Part shown: piece after piece, positions 22,715 through 31,234 of the stretch
Layout of the letters: each line of letters begins with the position of its first letter
Position numbering within the stretch: the stretch's first letter is position 1
Source of the DNA: Amantichitinum ursilacus
GTDB taxonomy: Bacteria > Pseudomonadota > Gammaproteobacteria > Burkholderiales > Chitinibacteraceae
Direction: 5' to 3'
Assembly (NCBI RefSeq): GCF_001294205.1
Contig: NZ_LAQT01000007.1
Location: forward strand, 248,001-312,000
Length of the DNA: 64,000 bases
The notes under the pieces: generated by a model
The model's database searches: none
What the model was told of the DNA's origin: nothing
Seen by the model: only the letters and a program-made list of their open reading frames with translations
Translations under genes and position numbers: made by a program

Positions 22715-24603
22715 GTCGCAACGAGCTTAAAAATCAACAGTCCGAGCGCTACGCGTTTCAGATCCGCATCGTCGCAGCCGCTTTGCTGGTGCTGGTGCTG
22801 TTTGGCCTGTTGGCCACGCGCTTTAGCTGGCTGCAGGTGATGCAGCACGACAAGTACCAGACCCTGGCCGAGCAGAACCGCATTTCGCTGGTGCCCATCG
22901 CGCCACCGCGCGGCATTATCTATGACCGCAATGGCGTGGTGCTGGCGCATAACTTTTCGGCCTATACGCTGGAAATTACGCCATCGCGCGTGGGGGTGCT
23001 GGAAGACTGTATTGATCGGCTGAACAAGATTATCGAGATTACGCCCAAGGATCGCCGTCGCTTTAAAAAGCTGATGGAAGATACCAAGGACTTTGAATCG
23101 CTGCCGATTAAAACCCGGTTAACCGATGAAGAAGTGGCCAAATTTGCCGCTAACAGTTATCAGTTCCCCGGCGTTGAAGTCAAAGCGCGCTTGTTCCGCC
23201 AATATCCACAAGGCGAAGTGGCTTCGCATTTGATTGGTTATATCGGCCGGATTAACGAAAAAGATCTGGATGATCTGGACGATAAAGGCGAACTGGCCAA
23301 TTACCGTGGCACCGACCATATCGGTAAAGTGGGCATTGAAGAAAGCTACGAACAGTATTTGCACGGCACCACCGGCTTTGAAGAGGTCGAAATTGATGCG
23401 GGTGGCCGCGCGATTCGCACTTTGCGCCGCACGCCACCCCAGCCGGGCAAAAATCTGATTCTGTCCGTCGATATCAAATTGCAGCAGATTGCCGAAAATG
23501 CATTTGGTGATCGCAAAGGCGCATTGGTCGCCATCGATCCAAAAAATGGCGGTGTATTGGCTTTTGTTTCCAAGCCAGGCTTTGATCCCAATCTGTTTGT
23601 GGATGGCATTGATCCGCAAAGCTGGAATGATTTGAACACCAGCCCGGATAAACCGCTGAATAACCGTGCATTGCGCGGCACTTATCCGCCCGGCTCTACC
23701 TTCAAGCCATTTATGGCATTAGGCGCGCTGGAAGGTAATTTCCGGTCGCCCAATCAAGCGATTGCCGATACTGGCGTATTCAATTTTGGCGGCCATACCT
23801 TCCATGACGACAAGGTGGGCGGCCACGGCATGGTGGATATGTATCGTTCCATCGTGGTGTCTTGCGATGTGTATTACTACTCGCTGGCCAATGTAATGGG
23901 CATCGACGCCATTTCGCGCTTTATGGGCAGCATGGATTTCGGCAAACCCACCGGCGTGGATATCAATGGCGAACAGCCAGGCGTATTGCCGTCGCAGGAA
24001 TGGAAAAAGAAACGCTTCCGTAATCCGGCACAACAAAAGTGGTTTGCGGGCGAGACCATTTCGATTGGTATTGGCCAGGGCTACAACGCCTATACACCGC
24101 TGCAGATGGCGCATGCGACAGCCACGCTGGCCAATGACGGCCGGGAATATCGTCCGCATATGGTGGCGTATCTGGTCGATGGCAAAACCGGCGCGCGTAC
24201 CGTGGTTGAGCCGACGCCCGAAAAAATCATGAACTGGAAGCAATCCAACGTCGACATCGTCAAACGTGCGATGGCCGGCGTAATTAAAGAAGGCACGGGC
24301 GCGAAAGCGTTTGCAGGCGCGGCTTATACGGCGGCGGGCAAAACCGGTACGGCGCAGGTGTATAGCCTGAAGGGCGCCAAATACAGCGAAAGCGGTACCA
24401 AAGCGCATTTGCGCGATCACGCCTGGTTTATTGCTTATGCCCCGGCCGAAGACCCGAAAATTGCCTTGGCGGTATTGGTAGAAAACGGTGGTTGGGGCGC
24501 GGCAGCGGCGGCGCCGATTGCGCGGCAGGTGCTCGATTATTACCTGACCGGCAAACAGCCGAACCAACCGGCTTCTGAGGTGGAGAGCAGCGACAGTGAT
24601 TAA
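22711..24603 (+). CDS. mrdA: Penicillin-binding protein 2 (elongasome transpeptidase)
   Basis: Class B PBP that crosslinks peptidoglycan during elongation. The 630-aa protein has one N-terminal membrane helix (about residues 20-40), the dimerisation/pedestal domain (RGIIYDRNGVVLAHN), and a transpeptidase domain with Ser329 in STFK, the SxN-like element SCDVYYY, and Lys544-Thr-Gly in GKTGTAQ. It overlaps rodA by 8 bp, indicating coupled translation with its SEDS partner. Confidence 0.97.
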   Translation: MSRNELKNQQSERYAFQIRIVAAALLVLVLFGLLATRFSWLQVMQHDKYQTLAEQNRISLVPIAPPRGIIYDRNGVVLAHNFSAYTLEITPSRVGVLEDCIDRLNKIIEITPKDRRRFKKLMEDTKDFESLPIKTRLTDEEVAKFAANSYQFPGVEVKARLFRQYPQGEVASHLIGYIGRINEKDLDDLDDKGELANYRGTDHIGKVGIEESYEQYLHGTTGFEEVEIDAGGRAIRTLRRTPPQPGKNLILSVDIKLQQIAENAFGDRKGALVAIDPKNGGVLAFVSKPGFDPNLFVDGIDPQSWNDLNTSPDKPLNNRALRGTYPPGSTFKPFMALGALEGNFRSPNQAIADTGVFNFGGHTFHDDKVGGHGMVDMYRSIVVSCDVYYYSLANVMGIDAISRFMGSMDFGKPTGVDINGEQPGVLPSQEWKKKRFRNPAQQKWFAGETISIGIGQGYNAYTPLQMAHATATLANDGREYRPHMVAYLVDGKTGARTVVEPTPEKIMNWKQSNVDIVKRAMAGVIKEGTGAKAFAGAAYTAAGKTGTAQVYSLKGAKYSESGTKAHLRDHAWFIAYAPAEDPKIALAVLVENGGWGAAAAAPIARQVLDYYLTGKQPNQPASEVESSDSD

Positions 24604-25705
24604 AGTGCTCTGGGATCGCTTTGTGCGGCCAATTGATCCATGGCTGCTGGTTTTTCTGGTGTTGTTATTCATCCTGTCTTCGATTGTGCTGTATTCGGCC
24701 TCCAATCAGGACATGGGCAAGCTCAATGACAAGTTCACCTTTATGGGTGTGGCGTTGTGCGTGCTGTGGGTGATGGCCAATATGCCGCAGCAAGTATTGA
24801 TGCGGCTGGCGCTGCCGATCTATCTGGTCGGCGTGGTGCTATTGATTTGCGTGGCGCTATTTGGCTCGGTCAGCCATGGCGCGCGGCGTTGGCTGAATAT
24901 CGGCGTCACCATCCAGCCTTCCGAATTAATGAAACTGGGCTTGCCAATGATGCTGGCCTGGTATTTCCATCATTACGAAGCCACGCTTAACTGGAAGCAT
25001 TTTCTGGTGGCGATGATTTTGCTGGTTATTCCAATGGGGCTGATTCTGAAACAGCCCGATCTGGGCACCGCATTACTGATTGCGTCTTCCGGTTTTTATG
25101 TGATGTTTTTTGCCGGATTATCGTGGTATCTGATTGGCGCATTGGTATTGGCCGGCGGTGGCCTGGCCTATGTGGTGACGCACTGGAATTTGTGTATTCA
25201 TATCTTGCGCGAATACCAATGCCAACGCGTGGCCACCATGCTCGACCCGATGCAGGACCCTTTGGGCGCGGGCTATCACATTATTCAGGGCACCATTGCC
25301 ATTGGCTCGGGCGGGCCATTTGGTAAAGGCTGGCTGAATGGCACGCAGACTCACCTCGACTTTATTCCGGAACGCACCACTGACTTTATTTTTGCCGTAT
25401 TTGGCGAAGAATTTGGCCTGGCCGGCAATATTGTTTTGCTGTTGTTATATCTGATGCTGATTGGCCGCGGCTTGCATATCGCCAGCAATGGTTCCACCTT
25501 GTTTGGCCGCTTGCTGGCAGGCGCATTAACGCTGACTTTCTTTACCTATGCCTTCGTCAATATGGGCATGGTGTCGGGCATTCTGCCGGTGGTGGGCGTG
25601 CCGCTGCCGCTGGTGTCTTATGGCGGCACCTCGATGGTGTCCCTGATGGCGGCGTTCGGCATTCTGATGAGCGTGCAGAAAGATCGCAAACTGATGAAGA
25701 ACTGA
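24596..25705 (+). CDS. mrdB: Rod-shape SEDS glycosyltransferase RodA
   Basis: A peptidoglycan polymerase of the SEDS family acting with PBP2. The 369-aa protein is polytopic (around ten helices) with GARRWLNIGVTIQPSELMKLGLPM, KQPDLGTALLI, HLDFIPERTTDFIFAVFGEEFG and the C-terminal PLPLVSYGGTSM. It begins with a GTG (24596) inside the mrdA coding region, giving an 8-bp overlap. Confidence 0.97.
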   Translation: MIKVLWDRFVRPIDPWLLVFLVLLFILSSIVLYSASNQDMGKLNDKFTFMGVALCVLWVMANMPQQVLMRLALPIYLVGVVLLICVALFGSVSHGARRWLNIGVTIQPSELMKLGLPMMLAWYFHHYEATLNWKHFLVAMILLVIPMGLILKQPDLGTALLIASSGFYVMFFAGLSWYLIGALVLAGGGLAYVVTHWNLCIHILREYQCQRVATMLDPMQDPLGAGYHIIQGTIAIGSGGPFGKGWLNGTQTHLDFIPERTTDFIFAVFGEEFGLAGNIVLLLLYLMLIGRGLHIASNGSTLFGRLLAGALTLTFFTYAFVNMGMVSGILPVVGVPLPLVSYGGTSMVSLMAAFGILMSVQKDRKLMKN

Positions 25706-25723
25706 TTAAAGAGGCGGTTAGGC

Positions 25724-26803
25724 GTGGCGAAGAAATGGACTGAGATGATCACCTGGCGCCGCTGCGCCACCGTCGCACTGACCACGCTGCTGGTGGCTTG
25801 CGGTAGCGCACCCCGCCAGCCCGCCCCGGCCACACCCACCACGCCCACTCCCTCCGGCGCGCCCACGCAGGGACTGAATCAGCCACCGGCCCAACTGGCC
25901 ACCACGCCGTCGCCGTACCATTGCGCATATACGGCGGGGGCCAAAGGCACCGGCAATTTCTATCTTGATGACGGCCCGCAAGAAACGCTGCCGGAATGGC
26001 TGGATTTTGTGCCCGAGCCCACGCCCAAAGCCGAACCACTGCACCGCTTCGCCAACAACCCCTATACGGTGCTGGGCCAGAATTTCACACCGCTGCGCAC
26101 CGCAGGCAAGCTGAACCAGCAAGGCATGGCGTCATGGTATGGCCGCAAATTCAACGGCCAGAAGACCTCCACCGGCGAGGTCTACGACATGTTTACCATG
26201 ACCGCCGCCTCGCCGATTCTGCCGCTGCCCAGCTATGCGCGCGTCACCAACGTCAAGAACGGCCGTAGCGTGATTGTGCGGGTGAATGATCGTGGTCCGT
26301 TCAAGCGCGGCCGTGTGATGGATCTGTCTTTCCTGGCCGCCTGCCGCCTGGGTTACGCCATGAATGGCAGCGCCGAAGTGGTGGTGGAAAGCCTGGCGCC
26401 GGGCGAGATCCCGCCGCCGGTGAATGTGGCGCAAGCCGCCGCCAACCCGATGCCCGCCGATGCGCCCGTCGCCACCCTGCCCGCCAGCAGCGCAGGCGTA
26501 ACGGCCGCCGCACCGGCCGCCGCGCCGGTGGCGGAGGCCAAACCCGAACGCGTGCCGGTTTCAGTGGCCAGCGGCGGCGGTGTGTATCTGCAACTGGGCG
26601 CATTTGGCTCGCTAACCAATGCCGAGAATTTCCGCGACCATATGGCGCGTGATCTGAACGGCGAAGGCGCCACCGTCACCGTGCAATCCGCCGGCAATCT
26701 GCATCGCGTCAAACTCGGACCATTTGCCGATCGCAAAGCGGCGCTGGCGGCAGCGGAACGCATTACGGGCAGCCATAATCTGCAAGTGGTGGTTACGCAA
26801 TAA
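25724..26803 (+). CDS. rlpA: Septal ring lytic transglycosylase RlpA
   Basis: A 359-aa outer-membrane lipoprotein (lipobox L-V-A-C near residue 26). After a Pro/Thr-rich linker comes the double-psi beta-barrel domain, GMASWYGRKFNGQKTSTGE, with catalytic-type Asp in VRVNDRGPFKRGRVMDLS. Then come an Ala/Pro-rich linker and a C-terminal SPOR domain (VYLQLGAFGSLTNAENF to the end) that binds denuded glycan. The GTG at 25724 follows a gagg motif 9 bases upstream; an ATG at 25745 is an alternative. It is 18 bp after rodA, the usual neighbour. Confidence 0.95.
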   Translation: MAKKWTEMITWRRCATVALTTLLVACGSAPRQPAPATPTTPTPSGAPTQGLNQPPAQLATTPSPYHCAYTAGAKGTGNFYLDDGPQETLPEWLDFVPEPTPKAEPLHRFANNPYTVLGQNFTPLRTAGKLNQQGMASWYGRKFNGQKTSTGEVYDMFTMTAASPILPLPSYARVTNVKNGRSVIVRVNDRGPFKRGRVMDLSFLAACRLGYAMNGSAEVVVESLAPGEIPPPVNVAQAAANPMPADAPVATLPASSAGVTAAAPAAAPVAEAKPERVPVSVASGGGVYLQLGAFGSLTNAENFRDHMARDLNGEGATVTVQSAGNLHRVKLGPFADRKAALAAAERITGSHNLQVVVTQ

Positions 26804-26916
26804 GCCGCCACGGTGCGGTGATGCCTGCGCGAGGGGATACATTGAAATCCCGATGCATTTGCACACGTGTTCACTGCATAATCCTGCAACTCAACTGCTA
26901 TGGATGACCGCGTACC

Positions 26917-27825
26917 ATGAACCCGCAATTTGTCGTATTTGGCGAAGCCCTGACTGACTTTATTGCCGAAGGCGACGGCTTGTGGCGCGCGGTGCCGGGC
27001 GGATCTTGCTGGAGCGTGGCGCGCGTAGCGTCAAAGCTGGGGCTGCCGACCGGTTACGCGGGCGCGGTCAGCACCGACAACTTTGGCAACGATCTGGCGC
27101 GCCTGGCGCTGGAGGCGGGTCTGGACGAGCGCTTTTTGCAACGCGTGGATAAAGCGCCTTTCCTGGCCATGGTGCCGTCCAAAAACCCGCCGCAATATTT
27201 CTTTATTGGCGACGACAGCGCCGACCTGCATTTTGATCACACCAAACTGCCGGCGGGCTGGATGGATGATGTGCAGATTGCCCACTTCGGTTGTATCAGC
27301 CTGGTGCGCGAACCGCTGGCCAGCCGGCTGGTGGCGTTGGCGGGCGAAATCAAGGCCGCAGGCAAACGCATCTGTTTTGATCCCAACTATCGCAAGATCA
27401 TGGCCGACCCGGCTTATGCCGCCACGCTGCAACGCATGAGCGAGCTGGCCGATTTCATCAAGGTGTCGGATGAAGATCTGACGCATCTGTTCCCCGGCAC
27501 CACGCTGGAACAAGGCATCGCGATTTTGCGTGGCTGGGCACCCGCCGCCGATATCCTGCTCACCCAAGGTGGCGCCGGTATGACGCTAATGACGCCGACT
27601 GAAACGCTGCATCGGCCTGTCTTTGCGGTGGACGTCGCCGACACCGTGGGCGCGGGCGACGCCAGCATGGGCGGCTGGATGTGTTCGGTATTGACGCAAC
27701 CCGAGGCAGGCTTGCAGGCGCATCTGGACTTTGCCTGCGCCGCCGCCGCCACGGTCTGCCGCCAGCACGGCGCTTATGCCCCCACCACGGCCGAAGTGCG
27801 CGCACTCATGGCAGGTGCGGCTTAA
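26917..27825 (+). CDS. PfkB-family sugar kinase (fructokinase-like)
   Basis: A 302-aa ribokinase-fold kinase that phosphorylates a sugar with ATP. Seen: N-terminal VFGEALTDFIAEGD, the GG substrate motif (VPGGSCWSVARVASKLG, where the usual Asn-Val-Ala is replaced by Trp-Ser-Val-Ala), and the C-terminal ATP/anion-hole motif DTVGAGDASMGG, with the catalytic Asp. Closest by pattern to fructokinases, but the exact sugar is not certain. It is monocistronic in appearance and ends convergent with the hydrolase gene, sharing three bases. Confidence 0.9.
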   Translation: MNPQFVVFGEALTDFIAEGDGLWRAVPGGSCWSVARVASKLGLPTGYAGAVSTDNFGNDLARLALEAGLDERFLQRVDKAPFLAMVPSKNPPQYFFIGDDSADLHFDHTKLPAGWMDDVQIAHFGCISLVREPLASRLVALAGEIKAAGKRICFDPNYRKIMADPAYAATLQRMSELADFIKVSDEDLTHLFPGTTLEQGIAILRGWAPAADILLTQGGAGMTLMTPTETLHRPVFAVDVADTVGAGDASMGGWMCSVLTQPEAGLQAHLDFACAAAATVCRQHGAYAPTTAEVRALMAGAA

Positions 27826-28559
27826 GCGCGCTGCTCCACCCAATCCGCGATGGCAGTAGCCAGCTGCTGCCGATGTGCAATCCGGGCGAAGACGTGATCA
27901 GCCTGCGCAAAGCCCTGAAAACGTCCGCCCGGAATCTGCGCCGCCACCGTCTCGCCGATCCGCGCGGGCACCACCACATCGTCTGCGCCATGCAACACCA
28001 GCGTGGGCAGATGCAACTGGCTGGCCGCCGTGCCCAGATCAAACGCCTCGGCCTCTTGTAACAACGCCTCGCTGATCGTCAGCCCCAGATAGTCATAACC
28101 ACCGGCTACAGACGGCTGCAAGGCCAACGGTTTGAGATTTCCGCCCATATTTCCCGCCGGGGCCAGCAGCAGCAGCAGCGACGCCAGCTCAGACCGGCGC
28201 GCGGCCGCCAGCGTCGCCGCCAGCGCGCCCATGCTAAAGCCCAAAATATGCCAGCGCAGGTCGGGATAGTCGGCCTGGACGCAATCAAGCATCGCGCCGG
28301 CTTGCTCCGCCTGGTCGGCAATCGACAAATCAGCAAAGTCACCCTCGCTTTCGCCGCAACCGGCAAAGTCAAAGCGGAACACCGCAATACCGCGCGCATT
28401 CAGCAGCCGCGCCAGATGCACAAACAAATAGGTGTATTCGATGCGCGAGCCGGTAAAGCCATGCAGCAACAAGATGCCTTCACGCGCGGGGCGGGCGGGC
28501 AGGTCGGCGCTGCCGATCAGACTGCGGCCATGGTGTTGTACGGTTAGTGGTACGAGCAT
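27822..28559 (-). CDS. Alpha/beta hydrolase
   Basis: A 245-aa cytoplasmic alpha/beta hydrolase of the esterase/lipase superfamily. Seen: the oxyanion strand LLLHGFTGSRIEYTYLF, FRFDFAGCGESEG, the nucleophile elbow GFSMGALAA (Ser), an Asp in LVLHGADDVVV and a His in QADHVF. The substrate is unknown. I use the ATG at 28559 (MLVPLTVQHHGRSL), which has agagg about 8 bases upstream; an earlier in-frame ATG at 28631 adds residues without family support. Divergent from prmB and convergent with the kinase. Confidence 0.88.
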   Translation of the reverse strand: MLVPLTVQHHGRSLIGSADLPARPAREGILLLHGFTGSRIEYTYLFVHLARLLNARGIAVFRFDFAGCGESEGDFADLSIADQAEQAGAMLDCVQADYPDLRWHILGFSMGALAATLAAARRSELASLLLLLAPAGNMGGNLKPLALQPSVAGGYDYLGLTISEALLQEAEAFDLGTAASQLHLPTLVLHGADDVVVPARIGETVAAQIPGGRFQGFAQADHVFARIAHRQQLATAIADWVEQRA

Positions 28560-28702
28560 GACGAGAGCCTCTGGCAAAGTCGTTAAGTGGATCACGATAC
28601 CCTGGCCGCCGCCGCCCGGGTTTTGCCACACTTGCGCAACCTGAGGGGCTTGACGAGCCTGCTACACTATCGGGCATTCACGGTTTCAGAAGGTTGGCCC
28701 TC

Positions 28703-29611
28703 ATGTACGACGTTGCCCGCACCCATTTCCGCACCCTGCGCGATTGCCTGCGCTTTGCCGTCACCCGTTTTGACGACGCCAAACTGTTTTACGGCCACGG
28801 CACCGACAACGCCTATGACGAGGCGGTGTATTTGATGCTGGCCACGCTGGGCCTGCCGCGCGACCGGCTGGAGCCGTTTCTGGACGCCAGCTTGCTGCCT
28901 TCCGAAATCGACAAAGTAATGACGGTGATCCAGCGCCGCGCCGAAGAACGCATCCCGGCCGCGTATCTAACTAAAGAAGCATTTCTGGGCGAATACCGTT
29001 TTTACGTGGACGAACGCACCATCGTGCCGCGTTCGTTTATCGCCGAACTGCTGCGCGAAGACGCGCTGGAACCGTGGATCGAGCACCCCGAGCTGGTGCA
29101 TCGTGCGCTGGATTTGTGTACCGGCAGCGGCTGCCTGGCCATTTTGATGGCGGATTATTTTCCGGATGCGGAAATCGATGCGGTCGATCTGTCGTCCGAC
29201 GCGCTGGATGTGGCCGAAATCAACGTGCTGGAATACGACCTGGGCGCGCGTATTCATCTGATCGACTCCGACCTGTTTACCGAACTGGCGGGCGAAACCT
29301 ACGACCTGATTATCTCCAACCCGCCGTATGTGGATGCGCATTCGATGGAAGAACTGCCGCATGAATATACGCACGAGCCGGAAATGGCGCTGGGCAGCGG
29401 CGAAGACGGCCTGGACGTGACCCGCCGCATTATCGAAGCCGGCACCACGATGCTGACCTCGCATGGCGTGATGGTGGTGGAAATTGGCCACAACCGCGAT
29501 GTGCTGGAAGAAGCGTATCCGGAGCTGCCGTTTGTGTGGCTGGATACCAGCAGCGGCGATGGGTTTGTATTTTTGCTGACGCGGCAGATGTTGGTGGATG
29601 CGGGGTATTGA
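28703..29611 (+). CDS. prmB: 50S ribosomal protein L3 glutamine methyltransferase
   Basis: SAM-dependent N5-glutamine methyltransferase acting on ribosomal protein L3. The 302-aa protein has the PrmB-type N-terminal helical region (YGHGTDNAYDEAVYLMLATLGLP), RFYVDERTIVPRSFIAELL, the SAM motif ALDLCTGSGCLAI and the catalytic NPPYVDAHSMEELP. ATG 28703 is chosen because an agaagg motif sits 9 bases upstream, whereas the TTG at 28694 would have none. PrmB rather than PrmC is supported by the N-terminal YxRxFxxL-less region and VDAHSM; fairly confident. Confidence 0.93.
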   Translation: MYDVARTHFRTLRDCLRFAVTRFDDAKLFYGHGTDNAYDEAVYLMLATLGLPRDRLEPFLDASLLPSEIDKVMTVIQRRAEERIPAAYLTKEAFLGEYRFYVDERTIVPRSFIAELLREDALEPWIEHPELVHRALDLCTGSGCLAILMADYFPDAEIDAVDLSSDALDVAEINVLEYDLGARIHLIDSDLFTELAGETYDLIISNPPYVDAHSMEELPHEYTHEPEMALGSGEDGLDVTRRIIEAGTTMLTSHGVMVVEIGHNRDVLEEAYPELPFVWLDTSSGDGFVFLLTRQMLVDAGY

Positions 29612-29840
29612 GGGGGCTCAGCCTGCGGCGCGGGTGGCGTGTCGGGGTTGCGGGGCCTGAACGCATTTGCTTGCAAGGGCTTGAAGGCGTTGGCTTGCGG
29701 CGCTTGTTTTGATGTTCGGATTGGCACGAAGGGCTGTTGAGACGCCTGGCCCACAGCGCAAGTTCGGCCTGCGCCGAGCAGCCTTAGCTGCTCGAGCCTA
29801 CGGGGGTATGTTTGATGTTTGGTTGGTGCCGAATAGACTT

Positions 29841-30311
29841 TTAACCGCTTAGCCTGCGGCGCATGTTTTGATACCCGGGGGTGCCCGGGAGCACGTTGGT
29901 TTTCAGTGAAGACTTATCGTGCAACTTTGCTTCGCCAAAGAAAAAGTAACCAAAAGAAAGGCGACCCCACTCGCGAATCCTTCGCTCGCCAGGGGGCCCG
30001 CAGGTCAAAAGCCGAAACGGACCGTCTGGGACTTCAATTTCTCAGCTGCCGCTCCGCGGAACTTCGGTCGGACGGAGCCCGAACTACCGGTCTCCTTCCC
30101 CTCCCTCGACAGGTAATGCCTGCTGTCCGCCTGGCTTGCTGCCTCGTTGCTCCGCAACATCGGGTGGGCGTGGTGGCGACGGGTAACAATGAACATCCGC
30201 ACCGCCCGCTTAACGCACCCACCCCGCACGGCCACCGCCGTCTAACTTGTCACCGCTCTCGCCACGAACCACCAACGTCTCATGCGGTGGGTCAAGACCC
30301 ACCACCCAAAG
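29841..30311 (+). repeat. Left arm of long inverted repeat (about 470 bp)
   Basis: Begins ttaaccgcttagcctgcggc and ends gacccaccacccaaag. It matches the reverse complement of 30584-31034 over almost its whole length, with scattered substitutions and one small indel zone near 29898-29930. It contains the stretch ccaaagaaaaagtaaccaaa followed by agaaaggcgacccc, a repeat motif I recall as widespread in betaproteobacterial intergenic DNA. Confidence 0.85.
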
Positions 30312-30387
30312 CCACCCGCAAGAACGATCACTCCAATCAGTCGCCAATTCACGACCGCTCGAACCCCGAAGGGGTCTTGTCCTGGCT

Positions 30388-30519
30388 GGCGGGGACAACG
30401 CACATTTCCCGATTACGCCATGCCCGTCATTCCTTGCCGCCTTCCGGATTTCACGCACTTGATCACCTCGGTGGCATAACCAAAATGTGCGTTGCCCCGA
30501 CGGGGTAACGCACCCTACG
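30388..30519. repeat. Second, degenerate copy of the gtagggtgcgtt element
   Basis: Within the loop of the long inverted repeat. The right end (30482-30518) reads aaatgtgcgttgcccc, then gac, then ggggtaacgcaccctac, as in the 3686-3812 element. The left end keeps only caacgcacattt. The centre differs from the first copy. Confidence 0.65.
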
Positions 30520-30583
30520 TTTTGCATGCCTCCGTGAGGAGGCAAACATGCGTGTGATTCGGCGCTGTTGTTCTTGTTTACCA

Positions 30584-31034
30584 CTTTGGGTGGTGGGTCT
30601 TGACCCACCCTATGAGAGGTTTGCGGTTCGTAGCGGGAACGGTGACAAATTAGACGGCGGTGGCCATGCGGAATAAATGCGTTAAGCAAGCGATGCGGAT
30701 GTTCATTGTCACCCGTCGCAACCACGCCCACCCGATGTTGCGCAGCAACGAGGCAGCAAGCCAGGCAGACAGCAGCCATTACCTGTCGAGGGAGGGGAAG
30801 GAGACCCGTTTTTTGGGGCTCCGTCCGACCGAAGTTCCGCGGAGCGGCAGCTGGGCCATCGAAGTAACAGACGGTCCGTTGCGGCTTTTGACCTACGGGC
30901 CCCCTGGCGAGCGAAGGATTCGCGAGTGGGGTCGCCTTTCTTTTGGTTACTTCTTCTTTGGCGAAGCAAAGAAAAATGACGTGCTCCCGGGCACCCCCGG
31001 GTATCAAAACATGCGCCGCAGGCTAAGCGGTTAA
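30584..31034 (-). repeat. Right arm of long inverted repeat (about 450 bp)
   Basis: Reverse complement of the left arm, ending in aagcggttaa at 31025-31034. Comparing the open frames of the two arms by eye over about 65 codons gives roughly eleven amino-acid changes with no clear excess of synonymous changes. That argues against the arms being protein-coding genes. Confidence 0.85.
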
Positions 31035-31234
31035 GGGTTTGTTCAGCGCAAACTGAACATCAAAACCTGCGCCGCAGGCTAAAGCCATTAAGAGTGGCAG
31101 AGTCCAGCAAAGCCAGACAACAACCCATCCACACGCGCAGCGCCCCCCTCCTTCAATAGCCCGACGTGATCCCCGCCCCACCCCAACACAAGGTACAATC
31201 ACCGCTTTCCCGCCGTGCCCCTCATGCGCCCTTT

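Larger units (their letters stand above)
29612..31234. other. 1.6-kb gene-free repeat block between prmB and recQ
   Basis: No reading frame here has a credible start, RBS and family. The stretch is built of repeats: several copies of a unit like gcctgcggcgc(n)gttttgat (around 29617, 29695, 29852 and, inverted, 31005 and 31059), one long inverted repeat, and smaller palindromes at its inner edges. A short hairpin gagcagc/gctgctc lies near 29777-29794. Open frames seen on both strands here are mirror translations of the two arms. Confidence 0.75.

Noticed and set aside
26821-26916. Promoter-like TTGCAC and CATAAT words before the PfkB kinase
   Set aside because: The spacing is only 12 bases, too short for sigma70.
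29906-30508. 200-codon open frame in the left arm of the long inverted repeat
   Set aside because: Equivalent frame in the right arm differs by many amino-acid changes without synonymous excess, and there is no start signal; treated as non-coding repeat.
30210-31007. 265-codon minus-strand open frame through the inverted repeat loop and right arm
   Set aside because: Crosses the boundaries of three repeat families, which a real gene would not do.
30210-31200. CRISPR-like repetition in the repeat block
   Set aside because: Repeats are inverted or irregular, with no regular spacers and no cas genes.
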